A stretch of DNA of 64,000 nucleotides from Saccoglossus kowalevskii (lineage: Eukaryota; Hemichordata; Enteropneusta; Harrimaniidae). This document shows positions 11,706-24,945 of the stretch, in pieces. The notes under the pieces were generated by a model that saw only the letters and a program-made list of their open reading frames with translations, made no database searches and was not told where the DNA came from. The translations under genes and the position numbers were made by a program. The stretch spans positions 126,777 through 190,776 of the forward strand of contig NW_003154745.1 in the NCBI RefSeq assembly GCF_000003605.2. The letters are read 5' to 3'. Positions within the stretch are counted from its first letter, which is position 1. Each line of letters opens with the position of its first letter.

Positions 11706-13904
11706 CTATGCATTTATATTAATTCCTGCCTACTAAAGTACATTTTCATACATTCACCAGGATAAAAATAGGACAACGATGAGTGACGCTTGAAATGAAC
11801 AACAGTGCGATATTTATTCCCAGTAACTAAAATGAAAGAATCATTTTTGACCAAAAATGACAAAAATATTCTCTAAAAATAGTATGTATACAACCAGTAT
11901 CTCAACTGCAGTGAGTCTGCAACCACAATTCAATTGAGTTAGAGCTAAATATAACATTCTTGGATATCTTCGAATTTGTAGAACAACCACTATACAATGT
12001 AGCTTTTATATTTTATTCCTATATCTAAGCCTAAAGCAAAAAGTACATGCATTAAAGAATGATCGGCATGATCAAACACTTAAATGTGTCAGACTAAAAA
12101 TCTAAGATTACAAACTTAAAATATGAAACTGAAATGTCTTAATATGTATGTGTTAATATGGAATGCTACTCTCAAGTTTTTTTACACGACTTTCGTAACA
12201 ATTATTCATTTTAGAATTAGTCAACAGTATACGAATTTTTTGGGGTTCACTGTCAATCTGTTTTTTAAAAAAAAAATGGTAAAATAATATGCATGAAGCA
12301 GTGGCTTCCATAGACCACAATGAAAACAAATTTGTAAATACTTCCAGACATCCAAAAGTCACAGTGCAAAATTTTGAGATATTGAGAAACATCTGTTCCA
12401 CAGGAAATAATAGAAAAATGACCTAAAAAAACAGAAAACATGCTATTTTGACCCCATATTTTTATTCCATTTTCTTCATCCCCATGACGTGATCTATCAG
12501 ATAGGTAAAAATGAAGAAAATAACAATATTTTTTCTTCTGTATGGCATTCTACCTTAAGAGATTCAACTGTAACATAATGATGTGATGAAATAGAGACAG
12601 GACAATTTTTATTGAAATTTATTAAATATTTAAAGATGCATAAAAGTATTCTCCAATGTAATGCTACTCCTTGTGTAGTTGATGGCATGCATGAGGAATC
12701 CTGAATCAGTTTTTGCTACATACATGTACAACATTTTATACCCAAATGTGCGGGATTACACTACATTATTCTATAGTTTATATTTTATTTATTTATTTAC
12801 ATTTTATTTCTTCTTTTTTTGTTGTCACTTTATGATATGAATGAATGAATAATTCAGAGAATGTGGCAAATAGCCATGGAAACATTGCCAAACAGAAAAA
12901 GTAGGTCTGCTCTTGAATACAATGGTGTGAAGGTAACCGTAGCAGTGCTTTCCTTGGAGTGTCAGTGAAATGCACGAATGCAATTAGAAATGTAATTAGA
13001 AATATAATTTTGTCAAAATAAAACAAAGCAAAATAATTTTCTGGTTAAATGTGTTCATGACGATCTATTTGTCTTTCTGCTGTTTATGGGGATCACCGCA
13101 GTCCTTGCTTAGAAAAAGATTCCATTCCTCACTTTTTGTTGTCAACTAAGATGATCATCTCAAAAATATCCAGCAAAAGCCCACCATACACTAAGATGAA
13201 TAAAAATTGACGACACCAAAAAGAATTTCTATGTGTATTGTTGTGTTGAAATTAAGATTTTATTTCATTCAGAGATCAGATAAGGGGGAAGCTAATCTTC
13301 TTGGACAACCTGACAACTCCTGCATATAGAAGTTTTTTTTTATCAAAACTGACTCAGAAACGCAAGCTGCTTACAGTCTTATTTTTGAAATTAATCCTCA
13401 ATTCAATCATATAAGCATTAAACTCAATGACAAGTGTTTCCTGATAGAATTATAGAAAATATAAGTCATACATTCCGAAAATCTCCCGTGCTGATCAACC
13501 CTGTTTGGATACCGGTATCTCTAGCAGAATTCGATAATTATTGTTAAAATCTAACTATTATAGGACTTTGTAATAATATAAATCAACAAAATTACTTAAT
13601 TATGTAATCTAATTTGTAAACACAGTGACATTAAAGTATTTTCAAAATATAAGACATATTCTTGATTAGTGAGTGTTAAAAGTAGACGTTTTATGAAGCA
13701 CCTGACCTAATTAAATGAAATAAAATGAGTGAACTGTACAGGAAAATTCAATTGAAAAACCCTTCCTCAATATGCGTTATTTTATTATTCATGCAGGAAG
13801 TTGAATGCAATGAAAGGATATTTAAGTTTCCTCAGGAGATATTATTGTCTATAAATGTAACTCAAATAAATTTATTCAGGAATATTATATGCAAATGCAT
13901 AGAA
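11706..13904. other. No gene recognised
   Basis: Contains a small family C piece (11795-11885) and AT-rich DNA; short ORFs at 12153-13026 have low-complexity composition. Confidence 0.5.
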
Positions 13905-13906
13905 TA

Positions 13907-14267
13907 GACCATTTTCCGTACACTGCGAGAATCACGCGTTATGCGTGAAATCGAACGTAAAAACAGGACAAACAAAGGTCATAGCGTCGTAGTCGCGTCA
14001 AACATCGCGTGGGATTCGACAAACGCGAAAGTATTTTGGGGACATTTCCATGCTTAATAATGTGCTGTATACATTTCATGATAGGCAATTTCGATTAAGT
14101 AAGGGTATTCGGAAGCAATATTCCTCTGTCGAAGATCAGCCGGTCAGTGTGAGCTACGAAATAAGGAAATTCCAGTTCAAAATCAAATCGTTTGATTTTT
14201 GCGGCAGACGTTCGACGCGCGTCTTTCATGCATCTCGCGAGATCTCGCAATTGTACGGAAAATCACC
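13907..14267. mobile_element. TA-flanked inverted-repeat element rich in CpG
   Basis: The ends are GACCATTTTCCGTAC and, inverted, GGTGATTTTCCGTAC, flanked by TA at 13905-13906 and 14268-14269. The interior has blocks such as CGCGAGATCTCGCAATTG, strikingly CpG-rich in AT-rich surroundings. Short ORFs inside are artefacts of the element. Confidence 0.75.
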
Positions 14268-14269
14268 TA

Positions 14270-16902
14270 TTCACTAAGAGAATGGACAAATTTTCCAATG
14301 AGGAGTTATTTACTTTTGTGCTTTCTAGTAATGACAGTTATATTTACAGCATAATAGCTAATTTTGTTTTTCTTGTGTTATTTATGTCTTTGGACTTTGC
14401 ACAAGCTTTGCTTTGCGAATGTTTCAAATAAAATATCCTATCAACACTGGGAACGCAAGAGACAAAAGTTTCTGATGGCCTCAACTTGTTTTTTGCATTT
14501 TCAGTATTTAATGGCTAAACCCAAAATGAAAGTATGAATAAAGGAAATACTCAAACCTACTGAAGAGATTTTACAAGAATAACATTTTACACAGTGACAA
14601 TGTACAAAAACCCTGCATCTCAATTTCGTTTTATCTATGCAGCTGTAAGTTTTCAAAACTGTCCAATGAATTGTCAGTAGCATATCTTAGTTATTTGGTC
14701 GTCTACTAGAAAAAACAGATAAAAAAAAAGCAAGATGCAGTCTCTCAGCCTATAGTATTTCAAATGTTACAAGCAATTCACAGGTCATTCGCATGACTAA
14801 AACTGTTCAATAGTGAGAATAGTAAAACTGATAATAGTGAGATTGACCATTAAGTAATCCCATGGACAAAAATTAGTACACATTTGCCTATACTTAAGCT
14901 TTGAGTGTAATACATGTATATGGATATATTTAATGACATTTAGTTATCCCATAAGATGGCACATTTGTTTTTCACACATCAGTAGTTTGCAAGAGCCATT
15001 CATTCACATCTGAAGATAAGAGAATGACATTGTTACCTGACTTATAGAGTGCATCCCCCTTATTGGCAATACATATTTCTAAGACTATACACCTGTGTGT
15101 CTGCTGCATAAATGCATTGTTTAATTGTGTAATGATAAGCAGTATTTATGATGTAGATATTCAACATCTTGCGTGGTTCCCATATATCTAATTGCTCATG
15201 TGATCATCAGTATATTTCAGTTTTAAAAATTTTATACTCTCGTGCTCCTCCAGGGTTTCACCATTGGGGATGACAAATTTACCCCAAAGAAATTTTGATG
15301 CATCATGAACATTCACGCAGCAAATATTTCTAAGACGATACACTGGTGTGTCTGTGTCATAAATCATACATTTACATGTGAAATCACAATTACATTTTTG
15401 AAGTCCAACTCACAAAACATACAAACGAATTAAGTGACAAAAGTAAAGATGAATTTGAGTTAATTCCCGTGGACTTACATATAGACCATCTAAATATAAA
15501 AGTACTTAAATTTCCTAATGATAAGAAAACTGGTAGCTTCTGACTGCTAAATACAAAATAGTAATTTCTCAATGAATTGTATTGGAGTGGAGTGGAGTAA
15601 ACTACAGATATAATGAATAAATAATGTTAATATCAAGAATCTAAACGAAAACAAATCCATATAAAGCCATCCTAATTATTTAATGTAATTGATGTTTCCA
15701 GTCACGAAATATCATTCAGCTTCCGGAAGTAATTAATTTTAAAGAGATAAAAATATCTAATTTTAAAGGCTTGAAAGAGATAAATTGTTAACTGCAGGTC
15801 TAAGAGAAACCTCAATGATAAGATTGGAATGCAGAATTAATTATTAAATAGCATTTTAATCAATGGTCAACAACACTTAATTAACGAAAGAAGACTTGAT
15901 TCAAGAGTCTTTCTAGCATTTGTAAGTTAAAGGTAGATGCTGAAAAGAATAATTTTTCCGTGACATTTTTTTTTTTTATCAACATGCAGCTTAGTGATCA
16001 TCAACAAAGCAATTGTCATTGACATAGTCCACATGTGTTTGGTGGAAATAATACATGAGCACACAAAAGAGGAAATATTGTCAAGTATCTACTCCTGAAC
16101 CATATATGTTCAACTTTGGAAATAAATTGTATATATACTTATGTTATTTTAAATGCAAAATCTCAGTGATCCAAATAACCTGCAATGCATTTGTATAGTC
16201 AAACTGGATTGGTTGAAACACAATATTGATATAATTATATGTAAAAATCAGTTGGCGACTGGCCTACAAATGCTCAGGTTCTGCAGTGTACGATCCAGTC
16301 GTAAGCCAGTCGGTTGGATCAAAAGGTTTGCACCCAGCATAACTGTAGTGTATTATAACCACTTAAAAGACTAATGAATTGATTTTACAGTTTGTTCATT
16401 TGGAAGTGATCAAATGATAGTCTACTTAGAAAATTAACTCTAATATACACGCACATTCATGAATATGAGCAAAAAGGCAAACACTAAAGGAAAGGTCAAT
16501 GAAATTTAAGGTGATCATATATTAATTAATTACTACTTCATGTATTTTTACTGTAACAGGAAAATTGTATTTTAGACAATTAATTTAGGCTATACTATAT
16601 TAGATGTCAATTTCCCTGTGGATATGTAAACTGGATTTTAAGAAGTTAATAGATGTTGATTGTAATTTTGTGAAGGAAATCAAAGTTGGCTATTGCAGGG
16701 CAGAAGTATCAGTATCAAAGATACAAGATGCATTCAGAGCATCGCAATAGCACATGCCCAAAAAAAAAAACATGATCTCGGAGCTGTATATTCGACTCAG
16801 CACATGATTGTTGTACTCAGTACATACCTAATCAAACCCTGGTTGAAAAACATACGAGAAAATTATGCAAATGATCATTAGAACAGCTTATTTTTCAAGA
16901 AA
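14270..16902. other. No gene recognised
   Basis: Holds the short direct repeat at 15069-15367 and an inverted pair GTAAGCCAGTCGG / GGCGACTGGCCTAC at 16252-16316 that gives a spurious ORF. Otherwise unremarkable. Confidence 0.5.
15069..15367 (+). repeat. Short direct repeat about 255 bp apart
   Basis: ATATTTCTAAGACTATACAC followed by CTGTGTGTCTGCTGCATAAA (15075-15115) recurs as ATATTTCTAAGACGATACAC and TGGTGTGTCTGTGTCATAAA (15328-15367). Confidence 0.5.
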
Positions 16903-17526
16903 CAAGTCATTGTCAATGACATAGTCCTGGATTATATTATAGGCACAAGATGTATGACTTTATGTGTAATGTATGTGTGAAGTTGAAAATTGATTGGTCC
17001 AGGCATGTACGAGATATATACAGCTCAGTAGAATTGTAATTGTTTAAACGAGATGGCTGCCAGTCAGCCATTTTGAACTTGATGGTGGCAAAAATGCACA
17101 ATGCATTTCACCAATATGGTGTTTGATAGTACTGGCAGGGCGAAGTTTGAACTGAGGCATGTCAAAGATATGGATCCAGAACTGCATTTTTTTAAATGCA
17201 GAATGGCCATTTGAACAAACAAAATAACATGCTTTAAGGTTCCTTGTCTTTAACGATTTTATTATGTTTAAACCAAACTGAGATCTGGTTTCAGAATTGA
17301 GAAAATGTATAATTGGCTCTAATTCAGCCATCTTGAATCACATTATGAAACAAACGCATGTGCATATATTCGATATGATGCAAGTGTGAAGTTTAAACTT
17401 AATCAGTCCTAGCATGTGCAAGATACTGCTGCAGACATACGGATGTACAGAAAGACACAGACACATAAGCACGCACACACACACACACACGCACACACAA
17501 ATGGAGGTCATTCCATAAGGACTAAA
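16903..17526 (+). repeat. Family A repeat, bounded copy with CA microsatellite
   Basis: It starts TCATTGTCAATGACATAGTC, has cores at 17050 (GAGATGGCTGCCAGTCAGCC) and 17315 (inexact), ends in CGCACACAC repeats (17473-17499), then AAGGACTAAAA. A lone start motif also occurs at 16006-16030. Confidence 0.65.
17473..17499 (+). repeat. CA microsatellite at the end of a family A copy
   Basis: Short CA run with one CG interruption. Related CACG or GGAC runs end other family A copies (3115-3138, 62785-62812). Confidence 0.85.
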
Positions 17527-20500
17527 AATATGGCCTGATTAAAGTGAGTTCCAATGAAAAAACATGAAGAAGAAACATTCAGTACAGTCAAGGTCTTGCA
17601 TCATGATAAAGCATTGTGTTTAATCACCAAGTTGAACACTATAGTTCGTTAAAAACAATCTATAAAAGCAGAAATTATTTCCCTCAGGCCAAATGAAATA
17701 TTAAAAAATTCTGTGTTTCAAGTAAGCTCACCTATACATATTTTTTGGAGCAAATCAAACAAATTTATGGGTCTTTTGTTTTAAAGAAAAAATCATGAAA
17801 TTTGTCTACCGGTACTCGGAAATTAGAAATGTATTGCCCCTTTAATATTAGGTGGTATCAGGGCAAAAACGAAGCGATGTATGCAATATACCAGGTATGT
17901 CCACATCTCATTCTTTGTTCTGTTATTCAAACAATAATGAATCTCCCACTGCGTCATATTGGATAAAGAGAAGGGTCTACAGCAAGATAATGTGCAAAAC
18001 CAAACACATTATCATGTCTAGACCCTTCTCCAAAGAAGGTTTTTTCTTGAAATTAATTTACTTCAGAATAGAGGTTTGCATTATGTAATAATATAGATAT
18101 GACGTCATAAAATCTTCTAATTCAGATAGTACATGTAGTGATTTATAATACAGTAAAGGGCAGAGCATCTCTCTTTATTTCAATTATAAAAACACAAAAT
18201 AATAAAACAAATTAACTTATTTGCTCTATCAGAGCACTAAGCATGCCCGTACACAAGAACACTAGGTGAAATAAATTCACTTTTTGGTACAATATACTTT
18301 TTGTTCGATTATCTACAAATATAAAAGAGAATTAATTATATAGGGTACAGTCTTGAGCATCAGTCATACTGACTCCTTGAAAACAATCAAGATACAATTT
18401 GCTGGTGACAGACCATGTAGACATGAATTAAAACAGATAACATTCAGTTAATGTATTCTCGTTTTCCTTTACAAAATTTGTCATGATATACTATATTAAA
18501 TGATCGATAGCCTTATGAATTTCTCATTAAGACTGTAGTAGTGTTTGACTATCCTCTCTTGTCATTCTTATGTTCACTGTCAAGGGATTGTGTAATAAAT
18601 TATGTACTTCTCCCATAAGGAGCTTACACTAACTACAGGTGTGAACAGATAAGTCTTGTCAAGTAGTATGTTGTTGGTGATACATGTACATTATTTGAGC
18701 TGTTCTGAATGTGAATATTTCCCCTTCAGTTTATTGGTGTTGCCATATACCAAATTGTAATTTCAGTTCATGTCTGCATTAAATAATCGTGTAAAAAAGG
18801 TGAAAACCGCAGGTACATTCAATTTCTGAAAATTTCATGAAAGAGTATTTTAGAGTATAAATACTGTATGATGCCATTACTGAAACACCACATTCTCATT
18901 GGTCAATTGGTACCATGGGAAGCTCTGTTATCAGATGATAACTTGGCAGTACTTGAGCTCAATTCACAAATATTGAAACAAGATTGTGTTTAACTCAGCC
19001 AGATCCAATGTTTCACCACATTTGTATTGAAATCTTGTTATTTTCATCTAGAAAATTACCTACAGAGGTGTGTTTTTACTCTCAACGCTCTATATGTAAC
19101 ACAAGGGCATTCAACACACAACATTATCAATTTGTTTTCTGCACGTATATTCAATTTGTTGACATTTCAGGTTATTATAATTGAAATAAAGGACTTTGCA
19201 CTGCTCATTATTATGTGATAGAATAGGGCTTGGATGAGAATGTTTGCTTAAACAATGAACTTTACTGTGTCTCGCCCATTATTGCACCATTATTGCGCAC
19301 ATCCTCCGTCCTTGCCCTGTTATCGCACATTAATGTGCAGTGTGTCATCCTTATCTCCCTAAATAACAACACTGTGTCATGAAAATCTAACGTACTGTAT
19401 TAGCCATTTCAGAGGCATATTATTTTAGCCACCTCCCCACCACACCACATCACACCCCACACAAATCTGAGATACAAGATTAACGTGAACCACATGTATG
19501 ACATACAAGATTGAATGGACAATATAGAGAGGTATAGTTTATAATTGCAGATTAAAAACCCAAGTAGAATATATGCTTCTAAACAATGCGTCTTTCTGTA
19601 TAGTAAGCAGCTCCGGTCAAGCTCCAGTAAAATCGTTTTTCCTTCAGCCAATAGATTGGTTATATAGTACCAAAGTTGATGTAATAAATGCATACGAGTA
19701 TGAGTTGAGATTTTGTTGAATATTAAAGGCAAACAGCAGTAAACAGACAAGATGCTAAGCTTGAATAATTAACTGCTGTCAATCAATGGACACACTGAAA
19801 AAGGATGTATCAGGTTATGCTTCAGAAACATTCACACAGATCCCAAAGCAAATTCACTTGTACCAGATTATATACCAGTCCCCAGACAGCCTAATTAAGT
19901 CAGTACTTTTCTTTTTGTTTTATTTAAAAAAAACCTGTAGCGCAACACAGATTGGAATGAGTAACAACATCTACGGTTTGTAATCATCTGTCCACGTTTG
20001 CATTCAATACATCAATCATTGTACCAAACATTACTACACCCCAGCATTGTCCAATATTTCATGTACATCTTACAGTGGCATTATTATCACATGGGCCTTG
20101 ACTACTGCCCACCCAATTTTGGTCATTTTTGGTGACTCAAGGCTTGCAAAAATGACTAGTTTTATCGGAAGTATACAACTGTTCATTTGTTTGCACTCAG
20201 GCTTCAATGCTATACTGTTACTATTTATCCATGTAATTATTATTTTACATGTACATGTAATATCATGGGTACAATTTCCTGTTTCGTGTTCAAACTCGCA
20301 AGTGTACAGTGAGAAAAATGAAGATGTTCTTTTATTATTAAAGCACTGTCAGTTAGGAAATAGTTTTCTCACATTAATAATTAGAAACATGTAATAGTAC
20401 CGGTAGCCTTTATGTTACTAGTCAGCAATTTAATACATCTTGGTGAACGAAGAGTGAAAGTGGGAAATGTCAGGATATCTTATTTTTTATTATTCATTGT

Positions 20501-20859
20501 ACGTAATACAAACGAACATGAACAAAAGTTTCAGCCATGGAAGTTTTGGACACCATTTGCCATCTGGGCCTCACACATGTTTTAAATATCTTTTTGATAG
20601 AGTTCTTGCAGTTGTATATATTCATATTCATTAACCTACTTACTTTTAACTTGTATGTTGTAAGTACAGTGTTTTATCATATATATGACAGGTTTATTTA
20701 CTAAAAACATGTGCATTACGAACACATGAATACAGCACCGGAAGGGTGCATGCATATACCAATTACCACTATGGAACCATACTTCAGTGATGGCAAATGG
20801 ATATAAAATGCAGCAAACCCTCATTACCAACGAAAGTTATAGTGAAATAAAACTAGCAG
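17527..20859. other. No gene recognised
   Basis: AT-rich, with a full palindromic CRE (TGACGTCA) at 18100-18107. ORFs at 19409-19750 (minus) and 20047-20394 (plus) are over 100 codons but have no motif, no splice logic and unlikely composition. Confidence 0.45.
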
Positions 20860-21360
20860 CCTGTCCGCTGATATAGCTCTGCTGTTTGTGATGCATGCTC
20901 TGAAAGCAATGACTAAGAAGCAATTTAAACTTAATGCTAGCTGCTTTAATATAGCAAGACTAACTTTTTTGATTTTGTTGCAGAGAATATTTCACTAAAA
21001 GTAGAGAATTGAAGATATCTTTATGAAATGGACAAATCTAATAGAGGTCTACCCAAGCTGCATGTGTACAAGTATCAAAGAATTTGGACTACTGGTTTTG
21101 AAGGACAAGTCAAAAATATGTTTTTTAATAAAAAATGACGAAAATATTTGCTAAAAATAGAGAATTGAAGATATCAGCATGAAACTACCAAATCTGACAG
21201 AGATTCACCCAAGGTACATGTATTGGTACCTACAAATAAAGTTACAAAGCAATCGGATTAGCAGTTTTCAAGTTCAAAATAACGTTTTTGACCAAAAAAT
21301 CCAAAAATGTTCATCAAAATTAGAGACTTCGTCGACAGCGGAGAGGAGATAAAAATTCAA
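20860..21360 (+). repeat. Family C repeat with tandem units of about 160 bp
   Basis: Units contain ACAAATCTGACAGAG, CACCCAAGGTACATG, TTTTCAAG, GACCAAAAAATCCAAAAATG and TAGAGAATTGAAGATATC. It begins near CCGCTGATATAGCTCTGCTG and ends near GTCGACAGCGGAGAG. Confidence 0.6.
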
Positions 21361-21746
21361 AGGATTTGTCAATGCCACATCATTCATATCTTTTAGAAGT
21401 CTATGTAGCATAGGTCCAGGCTCTATGGAAGCAAGCCTGACTGGATCGCTATACATTGATGCTTCTTTGGATTAGTGTTATCGGTTTGTAATTAAACTAC
21501 AAGGGGTTTTGTAAACATGCGCTGTGATTAACAGCACTCATTAGCATAGTCACACCCCCCCAATACCCAAGTAAGCAGGGCAACTGAATTGGGCCTTTAA
21601 GCTTACTTTTACTAAAACGGATGTGTACGTTGTATGACACAATATCAAGTGATATAGGCAAGTATGTGGTCCAAGTAAAAATGTTATTATAGGGAAAAAA
21701 AGTTATCAACTTATTCTGTGAAGTGTTTTGGAAAAACCATACCTAA

Positions 21747-22188
21747 GGGACGACGTCAAAAGATCGATGTCGGATAAAAAACTTATTTCCTTTAGTTTGG
21801 GGGTGGGGGGTTGTGACCTAAAAAAGTTTCCATCCTACAAAAACGATTTTATTTTTTAATGAAGTCAAAAAAATCTTGGAGTATTTGTAGTTCTATCCAA
21901 TCATGGACAGAAATAACCGAAAAGGAAAAAAAACACAGAAAAATGGTTTGGTTCGAGTGTAAATCTGTGCATCAAATGAGGTGCATTTGTAAACTCTTTT
22001 TACACCCACCTGACAACCAACTGCTATGCAATGCTACTGTCCGATTATCAATTTGTATTTAATGGTGAATGTAGTCTGACGCCATGACCAATATTTATCA
22101 ATTAAGTTTCAGTGGGGGGTAGGGGGGTTTGGAAAAAAACTAAAGGAATTAAGTTTTTTATCTGACATCGATCTTTTGACATCGTCCC
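21747..22188. mobile_element. Inverted-repeat element with TAA flanks, Harbinger-like
   Basis: About 50 bp at the left (GGGACGACGTCAAAAGATCG onward) recur inverted at the right with few mismatches, including the block AAAAAACTTA. TAA sits at each boundary (21744-21746 and 22189-22191). A 3-bp TWA target is typical of PIF/Harbinger elements, hence the tentative class. Next to each arm there is a G-rich block in opposite sense. The interior has only short unconvincing ORFs. Confidence 0.75.
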
Positions 22189-22379
22189 TAAGGTCACTAT
22201 AAGTGGCTCATCTTTATAATGGTACACTGTTAACCCCATCATTAGCGACATACAAGGTGGTATGTCTCCATGGAAACCAACCAAACTTTAACTGGTCTGA
22301 TACTGTAACATGCCATAGTGTACAGTACTTGAATCCTTGGCACGAGTACTGTCCTAGATTTAGATTTATTATAGAGTGC

Positions 22380-22683
22380 ATATTAAACAGGATCTTAGCT
22401 TTACAAAAATATGTTACTTATCAACTAATCTCAAGTTTGAAAAATAATATAACACCACATAAATTGCACCTACATAAAGCAATAAGAATAAATCTTTCAT
22501 CATGCTAAGTGATATGTACTTTTAACATTTTATATATATTTTTTTTTTTATTTCTTTGCTTACTTATTGTTTTATTTGTTATTGATGTTTGTTACTTGTT
22601 GTTGTATGTTTATTGACCATAGATAATGTAATTCAATGCATTATTTCGTGCCAAATAAAATATACTATACTATACTATATCAA
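22380..22683 (+). mobile_element. Probable LINE/SINE 3' end with TATAC tail
   Basis: A poly-T and T-rich 3' UTR-like stretch ends in CCAAATAAAATATAC and a short TATAC tandem tail at 22660-22680. This is the same architecture as the clear LINE end at 42201. No reverse-transcriptase motif could be read upstream, so the class is inferred from the tail only. Confidence 0.4.
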
Positions 22684-23601
22684 AATTCATGTTTATTTTT
22701 TCTCTTAACAAATCTACCACTCAAACAATCACAGATGAAGCATCAATTAGGCAAAAAACTGACTTTTATATCTAACAAATGATAATTGTTGAAGGGAATT
22801 TGTAATCCATTCTCTATAGAGATGTGCATGTCCCAGAAAACAGAGAACTGAATTACATTCGCTCAAATGGACTTTATTTAGTTTACATAATTTCAGATAT
22901 GGAAAATACTGGGGCTGCAAATCTAGTGTGACTATATATACAATGAGACAGGCAGGAGTAAAAAAAAACATTGAGTGTTTATAACTCAAAGCTCAGGTCT
23001 GAATCAAAATGGCCGAACTAACGCAGGTCAACATATTGATATATTGACACTCCATTCCAGACAGCGTGAGGGTTAAAATTAAATGACCTAGACTACGTAG
23101 CATAGACTCAGGAATTGAGAAAATACAATGAAATGAAATTTCTGTAAATACCCCTTAGTATAATATTTATTTATGACGCAGACACTGTAGTACAATGAAA
23201 AAATATATTTATTGCCAATAAGGGGGGGGCTCATCGAATCCACCGTAATGAGAAACAATAAATAGCTATGGTGTAATAAATGAAAATTTAAAAAATAAGA
23301 GAAAAAGTAGAATGCTGTATAAAATATTGAAAAGAAACTCTTTCGCATGTTTTAGACATTAATTTTAGGAAATTAATAACCCTGGTAATATCTAAAAACA
23401 AGTTTTGGGTTTTAGGAGCAGAACATATTTATTAGTGTTGTTTTCAATATGAAAAATAGGAATTTGGTTCTTTAAATTTTAATACAGTATTTTCCTTTCA
23501 AAGTTGTAAAATTTTCAATAATAAAATAAATAAATTAATAATTTTGATATAAATGATAATAATAGTGTTAAAATGTGCAAGCAAGCTTCCGATTTTGGTT
23601 G

Positions 23602-23679
23602 CGATTTGACAAGCTAGGGATGAAATGATCCAATAAGTTACGATTTGACAAGCTAGGGATGAAATGATCCAATAAGTTA
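23602..23679 (+). repeat. Perfect 39-bp tandem duplication
   Basis: Two adjacent identical 39-bp units starting CGATTTGACAAGCTAGGGAT. Identity implies a recent duplication or an assembly duplication. Confidence 0.9.
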
Positions 23680-24589
23680 AGTTTAGGACGAGTAAAATGT
23701 TGTGATAGCATGCTCTTGCCTAAAACAAATACAATGAAAGCATTGGTATTTTACGAAAAGAAATAAATAGTTTCTACAATGAAACAAACAATATCAAGAG
23801 AACTTTTCTATTATTAGAGGAAAATAATTATTTATTAATTTGAGGTGCCTCCCTATCTTCTAGTTATCTTTTTCTAGTTTCTAATCACTAATTAGAAAAG
23901 ACAGTTATTTTAGATATACAGTATTAATAACATTTAATTTCCCATGTGTATATTTGATATCATTACTGTTAGTTGTAACAGAAAAAAATTATGAGAAATT
24001 TTGATAAATAAAGATCAAGTAATTTTTTTTGATTAGATTAAATAATGAATATATATAATTATGTACAATAATTACACATGTTTAATTAATCTTGGGTGAA
24101 TCGTGACTTGCAACTGCAGGAATGAATATCACCAAATAAAGACAAGAAAAAGATAACATTCAATAGAAAGCTACTCATAATTCTGTAAATGAGACAATAT
24201 CTAATGTTTACACTAATCATCCTGTATTAGTAGAAGCCCACATACACCAAAAATTGCATCTATTATGCAATGGATTATTAAAATATGACTTATTTTGACC
24301 ACCAACTGTCAATCTGAGACACACCAATGGTTTAACATATTAAAGCAAACACATTGTTTTTATTTCTGAGTAGTTACTTTGAAGTATGTAAAAACCAAAG
24401 TACGTCAAACATAAAAAAAATTAATACCACCTGTAGTTCATGTATAACATGAAGTGTTCTCCACAAAATATGCAAAAAATGTAATACACAAACTGCATTT
24501 GTTATACTAAAGGGATTTATTTTAATATACCACTTTGTGACCCAATGTTATGATTATGTGAAAATCTGTGGAAAAGCCGAAAATTGAAT

Positions 24590-24945
24590 TATGTGTACCG
24601 GTAAATTATACCTTTAAATCTACAACTAATCGTCACATTGCCTTAGTAAATTTATGTACCAAGACACATTGAAATAAAATGATTAATACTTGAGCCAAAA
24701 ATATGAATAAAAGCTGAAAACTAACTAATTATTATGCAAATTATTATAAAGTAACTACCCCTATATTATGCATGAGATTTAAACCTAAAATTAATCAGGT
24801 ATGTGCATTGTCCCACAGCACATGAAAACTACAAAATCTGACCACTGGCTCTTGAGATATCCGTGGAACAGACAGACATATACATACATACAAACACACA
24901 CACACACATAAACGGTAAAAACTCCCATTGTGTGCTTTGCACACA
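24590..24945 (+). repeat. Family B repeat
   Basis: It has TTATGCATGAGATTTAAACC, AATCAGGTATGTGCATTGTC, GGCTCTTGAGATATCCGTGG and AACAGACAGACA, then a CA microsatellite and CTCCCATTGTGTGC. Confidence 0.55.

Noticed and set aside
15390-15572. Minus-strand frame with a TTTTATATTTAG acceptor and GTGAGT donor
   Set aside because: Ser/Leu/Asn-rich, AT-driven composition and no phase link to known exons.
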